Assembly (NCBI GenBank): GCA_037953625.1
Contig: CM075656.1
Coordinates: 89,361,001 to 89,425,000 of the forward strand
DNA length: 64,000 bases
Direction: 5' to 3'
Source of the DNA: Crotalaria pallida
Lineage: Eukaryota > Streptophyta > Magnoliopsida > Fabales > Fabaceae
Made by a program: the position numbers and the translations under genes. Below the pieces are notes generated by a model. It saw nothing but the letters and a program-made list of their open reading frames with translations, was not told the DNA's origin and did not search any database. Below, piece by piece: positions 24,472 through 36,314 of the stretch. Numbering within the stretch: position 1 is the first letter of the stretch; each line of letters begins with the position of its first letter.

Positions 24472-24910
24472 ATGGCAAACAATGAGCAATTATTCCATCC
24501 TCCTGAAGAGGTATGATTATACAACAAATTAGCATTGGTCATTAATGCTAAATAAATTTATTACTCTACTTTTATGCAAATAATGTGATCCTACAACAAC
24601 AATATCATGAAAAGTGATTTAAGAAATATTTTGAGTTAATTTCTCATCTTCTTGTTTCTGAACAAAATAATAAACTCTTTATGAGAAACCATGAGATTTA
24701 TCGTACTGGCACAATTTCATTCCCAGAAGTGAATGTGGCAAGACATAATTACTATAATCATGAATCCTCTTCCCAGAAGTGAATATGGAAGACTACCATA
24801 CTCATGGAAATAATTGCGGTCATCTCCTTGGTATTCGTAGACATTAATACGACAGATATTATTATGGTGGAAATCCCAAGAATACTCATTTCCACCTGAA
24901 GTGGAAAAAT
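24472..24910 (+). pseudogene. Copia gag remnant
   Basis: Starts at an ATG reading MANNEQLFHPPEE and is soon broken. Around 24596-24740 the frame reads like a copia Gag C-terminal half (FKKYFELISHLLVSEQNN, then MRNHE...FPEVN). The first part has many stops, so most of the capsid is lost. The Gly/Arg-rich zinc-knuckle tail is not recognisable. Assigned by wording typical of plant copia Gag. Confidence 0.6.
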
Positions 24911-25239
24911 GACTTGAAAAAAAAATGAAAAGTAAATGTTACACATCTTGATGTTCTATCATCAATTTGATACCCTCGCATGGGTCACAAACTTATGGTG
25001 AAAAATCTTTTATATGATGAATTATATAGTTAAATTTTATGTTTAAAGATTTATTTCCTTTTCTATAAGAAAATAAAGTTATTATCTTAAATGTGTGTTT
25101 CCTTTCTGATAAAGTTGTTATCAATATGCTTTTTGATAATGAAATAAATGTATTATTATTGAATATCATTATACATATATCACTTCCTTATTTTTTCATA
25201 ATACCATTTACTCGTATTAACTACCTAATTTTATTTTTC

Positions 25240-25790
25240 AATGAATAATGTGTAATTTCTTGGTTGACACCAACATCAATGATTAAAGGCTCCGGAAGAG
25301 TCATTAAATTGCTCCCTAAAGGGACAAAGTTTATAGTGGATAATATTTTGTATGTCTACAAAGACAAAGAGAAATCTATTAAGTTTTAAAGATATACGTA
25401 ACAATGGATTCGATATTGAGACAATAAGACAATATTGAGGATCTTTATATCAATAATGGATTCGATATTGAGACAATAAGACAATATTGAGGATCTTTAT
25501 ATCACATCCACTATCTCTAGAGAAAAACAAGATTTAAAATTGTCTACTTTGGCCTCCGGATTATACTATACACGTATTAGTACAATTGAAGTATATGATG
25601 AACCAGAAGTTCAGTACTATATACGTGTCAGTACAATGAAAGTATATGCCATAATGAACCAGAAGTTCACTAATCAAAAGGGAAGCTTTATAATTTGGCA
25701 TGACCAGTTCAATAACGATAAGAAGAATTATAAAGAACTCAAATGGTCATACTTTGAAGAACTAGAAGATTCTTCTATCAAATGAGTTCT
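25240..25790 (+). pseudogene. Copia protease/pre-integrase remnant
   Basis: About 25282-25350 reads KGSGRVIKLLPKGTKFIVDN, the block between protease and GAG-pre-integrase of copia polyproteins. Downstream, 25540-25785 is open for 81 codons. Two internal tandem duplications disturb it: a 52-bp unit at about 25402-25505 and an 'accagaagttcac'-containing unit at about 25570-25670. Confidence 0.6.
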
Positions 25791-25819
25791 CATGTGCTGC
25801 ATGCTCTAAAGGAAAATTA

Positions 25820-26500
25820 AGTATTAGACCATCGCCAACAAAGGTTGAGCATGAATCTCCTATTTTTCTTGAATGTATTCAAGGAAATGTATGTGGGCCA
25901 ATTATTTCATCATATGGACCATTTAGATATACCATGGTATTAATAGATGCATCTGCTAAATGGTCTCATATATGCTTATTATCCTCTCAAAATATTGCAT
26001 TTGTGTGATTGCTTGCTCAAATAATTTAAACTACGAGCACAATTTCAAAATTATATGATAATTCATCTTGACAATGCCGGAGAAGAACAATTAGGATTAA
26101 AATTGAAGTGGCATACACACATACACAAAATGGTTATTACATGTCAATTGAGATTAAAATTGAAGTGGCATACACACATACACAAAATGGTCTAACTGAA
26201 TCAAGCGATTACAATTAATCGCTAGACCCTTACTTATAAAATTCAAATTATCATCTTCCAAATGGGGTCATACAATATTGCATGTTGCAGCACTTAATAA
26301 ATTAAGACCAACTGCTTATAATAAACACTCCCCATTACAAATTGTAACTGGCCAGAAGCCAGATATAGCCCATCTAAGAATATTTGGTTGTGCGGTATAT
26401 GTCTCTATAGCTCCACCAAAAGGCTCCACCAAAACGCACAAAGATGGGTACCCGAATGAGGTTGGGAATTTATGTTGATTTTGAGTCTCCTTCAATTATT
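25820..26500 (+). pseudogene. Copia integrase remnant
   Basis: About 25826-25990 reads RPSPTKVEHESPIFLECIQG and then NVCGPI, FRYTMVLIDASAKWSH: an integrase core. The Asp usual in the 'IQGD' position is Asn here, so a catalytic residue is lost. 'DNAGE' follows near 26071, beside a duplicated 'attgaagtggcatacacaca' segment (26097-26120 and 26155-26180). 26278-26478 is open and has LRIFGCAVYVSIAPP, typical of the integrase C-terminal side. Frameshifts join the parts. Confidence 0.75.
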
Positions 26501-27320
26501 AAATATCTCGAACCATTAACTAGAGACTTGTTCACAACAAGATTTGTTGATTTGCCAATTTGATGAGGCAATATTCCCAACATTAGGGGGAGAAGAACAA
26601 AAGCTGGAAAATATAGATAACAAGGGTTACACCAGCAGTGTCCCATATTGATCCTCGTACACGACAATGTGAATTTGAAGTTCAGAAAATTATTCATTTA
26701 CAACAAATTACATATCAATTACCTGATGCATTTGTAGATGCAAAGAAGGTTATAAAATCTTATTTTACAGCAACAGATGCTCCTGTTAGAATTAAAATTC
26801 CCTTGGATGAATTAAATTTGAAGCGTGGTCGACCACTCGATTCCACAAATAAATATCCAAGGAAGAAAAATGAGCTTAATAAGAAAGTTGACATAAATAA
26901 TGTTTTGAATTCTCCAGAAGAGAAAATGGAAGATGATCAAGTAGAAGACATAAATGAGAAAATAACCCCAGAAGAGGTTCAGGTACCTGAAAAGATTGAA
27001 AATGATGAGATCTCTATAAATTATGTCTCTACTAGAAAATGATGGAACCGAGATTAAATTATTGTTAATGAATTCTATGCATATGCAATATAAATTGATA
27101 TTATAAATAAAGAAGAGGATCAAGAACCAAATTCAATTGAACAATGTCGACAAATAAATGATTGGCCAAGAAGAATTGCATTCTCTTAAGAAACGTCATG
27201 TTTTTGGACCTGTAGTCCAAAAGACGCATAGCCAATAGGCTACGAATGGGTATTTGTAAGAAAACATAATAAGTTAAAAATTAAAATTGTAAAGCTAGAC
27301 TTGGAGCACAATGCTACTCT
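26500..27320 (+). pseudogene. Copia integrase-RT linker and RT N-terminus
   Basis: 26638-27042 is open for 134 codons (RQCEFEVQKIIHLQQITYQL, later TDAPVRIKIPLDELNLKRGR) and matches the Lys/Glu-rich linker ahead of RT in plant copia. About 27160-27250 keeps 'KRHVFGPVVQ', the start of the RT fingers, with an in-frame stop just after. Confidence 0.7.
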
Positions 27321-27639
27321 AAATCTGTAATTGAATAAGACATATTCTTTTTGGTGGGTACAATTACATATAGATTTTTTTTAATTAGATTGTTAGTCCC
27401 TGAAGGACTTAAAATGCATCTTATAGATGTAGTCATAGCTTATTCATATGGATCACTTGATTTAATAGGGATGTGTGCATGAAAGTCCCCGAAGGACTGA
27501 AATGAATGAAGCATATAACATGAGACGTAAAGGGATATATTCCTTAAAAGTTGAAAAGGTCTTTGTAAGTTCTAAAGCATTCCGGTAGAATGTGGCATAA
27601 TCGTCCTAAGGAGTATCTCCTAAAAGAATGATATCAAAA

Positions 27640-27770
27640 TGATCTCATCAGTCCATGTGTATTTATCAAGAGATCTAAATCTGGATTTGCTATAGTTGCT
27701 GTTTATATGGATGATATGAATTTTGTTGGGACTCCTGAAGAGCTTGATATACGATATGAATATCATTGAT
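27640..27770 (+). pseudogene. Copia RT active-site segment
   Basis: About 27659-27760 reads VFIKRSKSGFAIVAVYMDDM. The YMDD catalytic motif (usually YVDD in copia) lies at 27704-27715. Much of the RT between here and 27310 is missing or unrecognisable. Confidence 0.75.
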
Positions 27771-28124
27771 ATATTTCATCAGTCTAAATATACAAAAAGG
27801 GTCCTAAAGGATTTTATATAGACAAATCTCATTCATTGAACTCGCCAATAGTTGTTCAATCTCTTGACATAAAGAAGTATTGTTTTTCATCCTAAAGAAG
27901 ATAATGAAAATTTATGGGTCCTGAAGTACCATATTTAAAGTGCAATTGGTGCGTTGATGTATCAAGCTAATAACACATGACTTGATATAACACCCCGAAA
28001 ATTTATTAGCAAAACTCAATTCTGCACCAACAAAAGACATTGGAGTGATGGTAAACATATTTTTCGTTATATGAAAATCACAATTGATATGAGATTATTA
28101 CATGTGAAAGATTATATATCCAAA

Positions 28125-28642
28125 TTAATTGGATATTCAGATGCTGAATATTTGTCAGATCCACACAAAGCAAGATCACAAACAGGGTATTTGTTTACAT
28201 TCGACGAAACTGTTATTTCTTGACACTCAACCAAACAAAACTAGTATCAACGTTGTCTAATCATGCGGAAATTTTAGCGGTACATGAGGCAAGTCGAGAA
28301 TGTGTTTGACTAAGATCTGTAATTCAACACATACAACAAAATTGTGGTATATTATTTGGAAAAATGAATCCGACCATTCTATATGAAGATAACGCTGCAT
28401 GTATTGCTCAGTTGAAAGAAGGATATATTAAAGGAGATAGAACAAAACATATTTCTCCAAAAAAAATTTATGCTCATGACCTACAGAAGAATTGTGACAT
28501 AAGTGTTCAACAAGTTCGTTCAAGCGAGAATTTAGCAGATCTTTTTACAAAGTCTTTACCAACTACAACATTCCAGCAACTAATACAGAAGATTGGTCTT
28601 CGTCGTTTCAAAGATATTTGTTCACATGAGGGGGAGCAATAA
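28125..28642 (+). pseudogene. Copia RNase H remnant
   Basis: About 28131-28200 reads GYSDAEYLSDPHKARSQTGY (RNase H start). After stops and a frame change, 28364-28642 gives an open 92-residue end with LYEDNAACIAQLKEGYIKGD, RTKHISPK and NLADLFTKSLP, the conserved C-terminal RNase H blocks of plant copia. It ends with TAA shortly before the polypurine tract. Confidence 0.85.
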
Positions 28643-28791
28643 ATACACACTGCACTTTTTTCCCTTAGCCACGGTTTTATCCCATTAGGTTTTCCTGGTG
28701 AGGTTTTTAATGAGGCAGTATTCATTTGCGTATCAAAATTATATATTTTTTTAGTAAAGTTTTTAATGAGATATTTTTGTAATAGTCATCC

Positions 28792-28800
28792 AAGGGGGAG
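28792..28800 (+). other. Copia polypurine tract
   Basis: 'aagggggag' directly abuts the TGTTATAAAC start of the 3' LTR. Confidence 0.85.
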
Positions 28801-28819
28801 TGTTATAAACAATTCATAT
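28801..28819 (+). mobile_element. Copia 3' LTR, first part
   Basis: 'tgttataaacaattcatat' is identical to the first 19 bp of the 5' LTR, then interrupted by the CACTA element. Confidence 0.9.
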
Positions 28820-29112
28820 CACTACTACAAAAACTATTTAAAATACCTGAATTTTAATCCCGGTTCCGTGTTATAACCGGGATTAAATACCATTTTAAAT
28901 TAAAAAAATAATAAAAAAGAAGTAAAAATATATTTAAAATTCTAGCGTTTTTTGATCCCGGTTGAAAAAAACACGGAACTGGGATCATAAATATAAATTA
29001 AATTTTAAAAATAACGGTGTATTTTTAATCCCCATTTTTATAAGGAACCGAAATCAATAATGATAAAAATAACACAAAAACACAATTTTTTCCTTTCTAA
29101 TTTCTTTCTTCT

Positions 29113-29455
29113 TTGACTCCTGGTCTCCTTTCTTCAACATACGCTAACCCTAAATCAAAAAATCCACCCCAAATCCGGTCTTCTCCCTCCTTCTCCGACA
29201 TTCATGGTTGTCGTTCGTCGCTCTCTCGTCGTTCGTCGCTCTCTCTTCGTTCGTCGCTGGCTCGTCGTTCGTGCTGCTGTCTCCACTCGTCATTCGTCTC
29301 CGCCAGTTTCCAGCTTGTAGCCGCTGTTTCCAGGCCCACCGTCGCTGCTGCTGTTTCTTTGGGTTTCCGCCGCTGTTGGGTGTTGTTCACGGGTTGCCGC
29401 CGCTGCTGCTTGGTCATCTTCGTCGCTGCTGCTGGGTTTTTTGAATTAGGTAAAC
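29113..29455 (+). other. GC-rich 5'-exon-like segment inside CACTA
   Basis: After a CT-rich leader ('cctttctaatttctttcttc') an open frame of 118 codons begins, Ser/Arg/Cys-rich because of 'cgtcgttcgtcgctctctc' repeats. It ends near 'gaattag gtaaac', a possible splice donor. The opposite strand is open too, so coding is doubtful. It looks like a transcribed first exon or leader. No family recognised. Confidence 0.3.
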
Positions 29456-30473
29456 GACGCTGTCGTTGAAGTGAAACTGTGGTTAATTAATAATTAATAA
29501 TTATAAAAATATTAATATTTTGAATTTTGTGGGATTATGAGTCTTGGAACTCTTTTAATATAGGTTTTTATTTTTTTTATTGTTTAGGGATCTAGTTTTG
29601 TTTTTAAACCCCTAATTTATGTTTTTTTTGGGTTCATTAGTTTTGGTAAGGTTAGTTTTTTTGGCTTAAGTTTTTGAAAGTGATTTTGTTTTGGAAACTG
29701 TTTTTGAAGAAGGTGATTTGGCTTGAAGTAGGTTTTGTTGGTCTAGATGAAGTTTCTAAGCTATTTTCGAAGGAGAAAGTAGGAGGGTGTTATTGGAACA
29801 ATGTATTTTGATTGAGAATTTTCTTTCATTATGTATTTTGTGAATGTGATTGACCATAGAGAATGAAAGGTTTTTCTCTCGGCGTTTTGTTTTGTTTTTT
29901 TTTAAACTTGGAGAATTGACGCAAGAAGTTGGATTAGGAAATTGTCCAGCGAAATGACTATAACATTTTCAAAGTCAATGGTTCTGTTTTTTTAATTTTT
30001 TTTTTGTGAAGATACGTTATGAACATTTTTGAATTTTCCTCGTATACTTGGGATTGTTTTCGATTCTGAAAGTTTTGAGTTTTTGTTTTCTGTCATGGTG
30101 TCAATAGCGATGTTCTATGTTCATCTGGCAGACATTTGATATTGTCTTTGACATGCATAAAAATAATAAGTGCTTAGTTGAGAAGTTTGGATTGTTTTTT
30201 GCCTCTGTTCTGGATTGATGGGACCTTATTTTGGTGCTTTCATTGTGTTTTCTCTCTTTACCATTGCTGGATAGTGAGCAATTAATCTTTAGTTGTGTTT
30301 TCTCTCATTATTGATTGTGTTTTCTCTCATTATTGATTGAGTTTTCTCTAACTGAGGTGCTTTTGTTGTGCTTTCTCTCGTTACCTCGTTGGAGGAACCT
30401 ATTTCTTCAAACTGGGTACTCTCCATTCACATTTAGTAACTAGACAAAAGCTGAAGCTGAGTGTTTATTGCAG

Positions 30474-30590
30474 ATGGCTTTGGTGCGTAGATTTCGTGTG
30501 GAGAGAAGGCACTCATCTCTTGTTCTGTGCTTGCAGCGGAAAAAACTTATCTCAGTTTCAACTTGTGGATATAGAGCCGCTGCTAATTAA
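30474..30590 (+). other. Small exon-like ORF inside CACTA (38 aa)
   Basis: Follows 'ttattgcag' (splice acceptor-like) with ATG GCT at once. Reads MALVRRFRVERRHSSLVLCL and on to TAA. No family recognised. A later exon-like piece at about 31513-31549 reads KAEQEKLDKLARK between 'cag' and 'gtatgt'. Confidence 0.25.
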
Positions 30591-31916
30591 CTTGTATGAT
30601 TAAAGGTGCTTCGTAACTTGCTACTTTAGTTTAGGTTGGCTTTTTTATGAGATCCATGCCCAAATTTTCTCTTAACTATATAGGTTTGAATCTAGGATTC
30701 TATAGTTCTGTTACTAGTATGTCTCGTTGATTGAAAATCTCAGTTTCAGCATGGAGATGTTGAGGGAGTGGCAATTTGCACATTTGACTGGTAATTAATT
30801 TTTAAAATGCAAAGGTGTTTCTTAACTAACTACATCTGTTGATCTTTATGAATTCGACATTGCTATGGTTCTTTGCTCTAATTGTCTATGTGTTTTAAGA
30901 TTATCTTTTCCTTTGAAAGAAGTAAACATGTTAATTAGTACCTGAATGACTTTTTATGAGTGGTCTATCTTATATGTAAAGTCTTAGTTTTAATATGTGC
31001 ACTCAATTCATTCATCATGCCTAAATTGTGGATTTTTGTTATGTACTTAACAAGAAAGTAATACGATTCATTCTGATTTCTGAATCATGATAAGTCTCAT
31101 AAACTAATTAGTTTTAAAAGGAAGATTAAACTTGCAATATATTAAACTGTTGTGGTGCCTTAATTGATGTGTAGCCATTCTATTTGTTTAGTTATTATCA
31201 ATAGCAGATACACTTAAATAAAACATGGCGTGACAATGACTATAGACTTGTAGTTATGGTATTCATATATGAAAAGTTAACTGTGATTGATGTAAGCTTG
31301 AATATCTTTTGTTACATCATGCAATAGGATGAGGCAGCTCTTTTGCAAGGTGAAAGAGAATCTGAAAAAATGATTTTGCTGAAGCTTATTCTGCACTGCT
31401 TCTAGCATTTCTTTTTACTGAAAGGTTAATTTCTCATCAATTTTAGTTTATTTCTGTTCAAAGTTGATTTCTTTTGTTGAGTTTGTGGATTGATATGTAC
31501 CATAGCAGAAAGCTGAGCAAGAGAAGTTGGACAAGCTTGCTCGCAAGGTATGTCCTCAAAATTTTACCCTCTTGAAGTCACCTACTATTTGGAAGAGGGA
31601 CTAGTACTGAAACAAGAGTCTATTTACAAGCTCATAATTAGTAATTAATTTTACAAGCTTAAAAGTCCAGCTTTGGAAATTTTTTCTGCAAGTGTTGAAC
31701 AATATTTCATCAAGTTTTAACCACTTCATTTATTTTTTCTTGGAACACATTTCTTAGGACTGCTCAATATCAGCTACTGGAGGTAGCAGTGGGCATGTTA
31801 ATGGTACCATAAACCACAATTTGGGATATTTGCACATAGTTATATAGCATAGATAGCTGTACTTTAATTTGTACTATAGTAAAATATTGTCCAAGCTAAG
31901 GATTATTCATTTTATA

Positions 31917-32240
31917 GTTTTCATTTAGTTCAAAAATATAACTTATACTTTTTTATATTAATGCAGTGCACCATGTACATTGAGGAGTTGTTGGACGAAG
32001 TCAAGGAAGAATGGGCTGCTTTCATGTTCGATGAAGTCCTGAATGGGTTTTCAATTTCATTCTGATTTATGTTTGTTTCAACTCTTATAATTACTCATTT
32101 AGTTCAATAACATAACTTACGCTACTTTATACTAATTTTACAATATTTTGATGACTGCAAGGGCCCCATGTACAATGAGGAGTTGTTGGACGAAGTCAAG
32201 GAAGAATGGGCTACTTTCATGTTCAATGAAATCCCTTAGA
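31917..32240. repeat. ~180-bp tandem duplication with exon-like core
   Basis: Copies at about 31917-32060 and 32095-32240 share 'catttagttca', 'gaggagttgttggacgaagt' and 'ggaagaatgggct'. The core reads EELLDEVKEEW in both. The second copy reaches TAG at about 32239. Confidence 0.7.
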
Positions 32241-32721
32241 TTTAGATTTATATATATGTATAGACTTTTGTTGATTTGAAAACTACTATTATTAGTACAC
32301 TCTCTTTTAGCAACTTGGCATAGGTCTTTTGGTACATGTTTTGGTACATCTTTTGAAACTACTTTGGTACATGTTTCCCAATATATATATTGCTTTTGAA
32401 ATTAAGATTTTGGTTATTCAGGTACCAGGTATTGTTGAGCTATATTATATAAAATTCTGGTTCCAATAAAAAAAAATCACCTCATTTATGATCCCGGTTC
32501 ATGAAAAAAATATCACCTCATTTACGATTCCGGTTCAAAAAATTTAAAAATTTCAGCAACTACGATTCCGGTCAAATTCTATTTAAGATCTCGGTTCGTT
32601 AGAATTTATGATACCGGTTCCGTGTTTTTAAAAAACCGGAAACGTAAATTGTCCTATTTACAATCCCGCCATATTCAATTCCGGTTCGGAACCGGGATTA
32701 AATTTGTTTTTTGTAGTAGTG

Positions 32722-32913
32722 TATATATCTAATTAGTGGATGACTATCTATTGGATTGTGTTTATATTTAGTTGATACCACTCCATATTATTAGAGTTTC
32801 CTATCTCCCTATAAATAGGACTCAACTATGATGTAAAATATACCCTGAATATATCACAATATATTGTTTCCTCTCTTCTTCTCTTCTTCCTTATTTCCAT
32901 ACGTTTTATAACA
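32722..32913 (+). mobile_element. Copia 3' LTR, second part
   Basis: Continues the LTR after the CACTA element and ends ACA at 32913, followed by the target duplication attat (32914-32918). Confidence 0.9.
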
Positions 32914-34133
32914 ATTATTTTATTGTTATTGTTATTTACGAAGATTCTTATATTAAAAATTGGTGAAAATACAAGACAACAAGGACGCCTAGAAAACAAG
33001 TTTTACAATTATTAAAGGGTGACAGCAGGTTAGATAGGAATGTTTTTCATCTAACCTAATCAAATGCTGACTTTATATTTAATTTAATAATTATAGAAGG
33101 CAGACTTGAAAACCTATTCACCCTCAACAACTAGTTTTGATTTTTTTTTTTAGAAAAAAAAATATATAGTGTAGCAATTTTTGCCGCCATATGAAGATCA
33201 ATTTAACAAGATTTTTATAAGCTATTCAAAACAGAGATTTGATTTAAGAGAAATGTTAACCAACTTTGACACATTGGTTAATGATTCAAAAGTAGAAATA
33301 TGCATACAAAATTTTGAAAACTCAAACATTGTACTCCCACTATCTCACAGGGATGATAAAAAAAATGTCAATTTTTTTTTAGACTAAAGTTAAAATAATA
33401 AATACAAAATTAAGAAATTGTAAAATTTGAATTTTGACTGATCGATCAATGAAAAATATATTAAATTAGATATTTGATAATTGATTGATGTATTAGCTAG
33501 GCAAACCATTAAATATATATTTCTTTACTTTTTTTTATTTTTACAATTTGTTACATTTTTATGAAACAAAAAAAGTATTTTCCATACGGTCACTTTTACC
33601 ATTATTTTACAGAACAACGGTTTTTTGGTCTTCTCTTTGTACAAAAACTCTATGAAATTATGGACAGTCGAGAGGCACACAAAACATACAACATTAAAAA
33701 AAACAAACAAACAAACTTTACATACTTACTCACTTTTTACCGTATTCATGCTCCTAGTATTACATTCAATTTTTTCTTGCTCCTTTAATTTGTTTAATTT
33801 GGCAAAAGATACAACGATTCAAACAAATATATCAACCCATACATTTCAGAAAAAAAAAAAAAAAAACCTTCATAAAAGATTCCACCGTGAATAATTCGAC
33901 GTTAATCTATCTCATATTCCCTAACAAAAGAAAAAATTTTAATCGATCCATCATTCCTACATCATTCATGATCCCAACCAATAAAAATCTGACATAAAAT
34001 AAAAGTAACAATCACTTTCATTTTATAACTACATTTTTTTCCATGTTAATCTGTTACCCATTGAAATCATAAGAACAATATAGTAATTCAAAATCAACTA
34101 ATAATTTTTTAACGAAAGAACTTAACTAGATAG

Positions 34134-34698
34134 CTAGGTGCCTGTGCTACTTGTGCTTTCAAGTTGAGACCTATGTACACAGATGGAACTTGTGCAAGAT
34201 CCACTAGCACTTGAATCAGTACAATCCTCCTGATTATTATTATTATTAATATTAAAATCATGATTAGAAGAAGAGAACTTGAAAGGAGAAGCAGCAACTA
34301 ACAACTTGAGCTGGAAAATTAAGCCAAGCCTTGGAGCCTCTCATCTCGAAAGCAGCTCTATCATAAGCCATAGCAGCTTCTTCAGCAGTTTGAAATGTTC
34401 CAAGCCATACTCTGGCTCCATGGCGTGTTGAATCACGAATCTCCGCCGCGTACTTCCCCCAAGGACGGCGCCTCACACCTCTATAGTGCTTCTTGGCTAT
34501 GCTACTTGTTGGTTCTAGGCCGTGTACATGATGATGAGAATTACTATTGATGAGAGCTTGATGGTGTTGGTGCCTTTGAGGGAGAAAAGTGTTGCTCATG
34601 GCGGTATTGGCCTCGTTTAGGACTTGGTATATCACCATGTCCTGTGAGTCATTCTCATTCAAGGGTAACTCTGTTTGGGATTGGGGCACTAAAACCAT
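34134..34698 (-). pseudogene. Frameshifted duplicate of the AP2/ERF gene
   Basis: Nearly identical to 9404-9961. The first 130 or so codons, including the AP2 domain, are kept. A Leu in 'SKALLNF' has become Trp, and a 4-bp insertion at about 34298-34301 shifts the frame after AQVV. Translation then ends after a few unrelated residues at 34264, giving 144 residues instead of 185. The original C-terminal sequence persists out of frame to 34134. The promoter is also hit: a MITE sits 48 bp upstream of the ATG, and the G-box is mutated. A truncated protein with an AP2 domain could in principle still be made, but I judge it a pseudogene. Confidence 0.88.
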
Positions 34699-34745
34699 GG
34701 TTTTGAATTTTGATCTTGTTCTTCTTCCAATCAGTAGTTTTTCTA

Positions 34746-35085
34746 CTCACTCCGTTTCAGAATGTTTGGCCTTTTAGGTCTGGGCACACAGATTAAGAAA
34801 GTGTTGATTATTGTAAGTATTATGTATGATTTGTCCAAAATGTCCCTATTTAATCCTTATTGATGGTATTTAATTTTTATTAGTAAGTGTATCCATTAAT
34901 TAATGTATAGTGGTTTAGAGATGAGAGAGATGATAAAAGTAGAATTAATGAGGAGTAAGAGAAATTATTGAATGAAAGGTTAATATTGGAAAAAAAAATA
35001 TGTTTGTGTATTGAAAATGTAAAAGGCCAAACATTGTGAAACAAGAAAAGAAGCTAAAAGGCCAAACATTGTGAAACGGAGGGAG
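34746..35085. mobile_element. Stowaway MITE in promoter of ERF copy B
   Basis: Long inverted ends: 'ctcactccgtttcagaatg' and its partner 'cattgtgaaacggagggag', each followed inward by 'tttggcc' or its complement, with a TA target. Copy A at about 9994 is the uninterrupted site. Confidence 0.85.
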
Positions 35086-35476
35086 TATTTATTATGTTTT
35101 TGTTGCTTCCGTGTGAGGGTATCTCTCTTCTCTTGGGTGGTGTTACGTTGTGTAGTAATTGGTTTGAAGAAATGGGGGAAAGATTGTGTTAAGTGGCTAC
35201 AGTATGAGCTTGCTTTTATCTTTGGAAATAAATGGGCACAAGTGGGGTCATTGTTGATTTTATTTATTTATTTATTTATTTACTAGTATTTATTTTGTAT
35301 AGAGCGATTGAATATTTAGCGGCTGAGAGGAAGGTTTTTGCAACAAAGAGAAGAATGGACTGACTTTGCTACTTGTTGGTTGGCTATCTAGTCTAGGTTT
35401 ATAATCGCCATCGGTTTACCACTAACCACGATGAAAAAATATAGGTATTCCTATACACTATGAAGCTTGACATATA

Positions 35477-35744
35477 CTCCCTCTCTTCTTTGTTATTTGT
35501 CGTTTTTTAAGATTTTTTTTTCTTTTTATTTGTCGTATTGAGAATTTCAAGAGTGTAATAAAATATTATTTTTCATGTTTACCTTTGTTTAATATGTTTT
35601 GGTTTATATAAGTAGTGGAGAAAAAATAATGATTATATAAAAAGAAAGGGTATAATGGAAAAAAACATAATTAATTTATTAAAAATTTAAGTAATTATTA
35701 GATTTCTTAAAGTGCGTGTTTTATTTGAATAGGAGCGGAGGGAG
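35477..35744. mobile_element. Stowaway-like MITE
   Basis: Ends 'ctccctctcttctttgtt' and 'aataggagcggagggag'. The left flank is TA and the right has changed to CA. It lies in the segment absent from copy A. Confidence 0.55.
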
Positions 35745-36314
35745 CACTTACAAGATGACACTTAATTTAGAAGTGATAAATCTAGGAGTAACCTATGTTA
35801 TTTTTTTTTAGAGGTTAAAGAAAATTTGTAAGAAAATATATCATTATTCATGTTACATTTTAATAATTTAGTTTTTTCATCTTGAATCTCGAAAATGGTT
35901 AAAAAAAATTTAATGACTATTTTTTTTCACTCATTTATGTAAGAGAATATGAAAGATTGCTTCGTTTCACTATCCAAAAATCATTAAAATACAATTATAC
36001 GCGTATTTAATTTAAATTTAAAATTACAATTCCTCAGGAAATAATAAAAGCTCTGAATTACTGTATTTGGCTCTTGCATTGCCAATGAACCAAAGAAAAA
36101 GCCACTGACCACTCATACCCGATCAATAAATTACCATGTAATTGAGTATTACGTTAAAATGTGTATTTAAATTTCTTAAAAAAGAGTCGTTGCTCTCGCA
36201 TGCTCCGATTAAGATTAGCTCCTAATTCCCAAAAATCAAACTTCTCGTATATAGAATCGAGAAGGGGCAATAAGGACGATCTGGACCCTCTCTCGCCCTC
36301 ACATTTTAAATTTT

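Larger units (their letters stand above)
28820..32721. mobile_element. Non-autonomous CACTA element (3.9 kb) nested in copia LTR
   Basis: Ends are CACTACTACAAAAA and its complement TTTTTGTAGTAGTG. A 3-bp duplication 'tat' (28817-28819 and 32722-32724) flanks it, and removing one copy restores the 5' LTR sequence exactly. Sub-terminal repeats of 'atcccggtt' type occur in both orientations at 28857-28980 and at least eight times at 32487-32700. No TNPD/TNPA-type transposase is recognisable. The interior holds exon-like pieces. Confidence 0.93.
23274..32913 (+). mobile_element. Ty1/copia element, degraded, with nested CACTA
   Basis: Complete in outline: 5' LTR, leader, gag, protease/integrase, RT, RNase H, polypurine tract and a split 3' LTR, with a 5-bp target duplication. 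Domain order integrase before RT defines copia. All coding parts carry stops and frameshifts. Without the 3902-bp CACTA and its 3-bp duplication it would be about 5.7 kb. Confidence 0.92.

Noticed and set aside
29202..29444. Ser/Arg/Cys-rich overlapping frames in the CACTA element
   Set aside because: Three frames on both strands are open over 'cgtcgttcgtcgctctct' repeats, so openness is not evidence of coding.
34264..34698. A second functional ERF gene
   Set aside because: Frameshift by 4 bp compared with the 9.4-kb copy, a domain substitution and promoter insertion; kept as a pseudogene.
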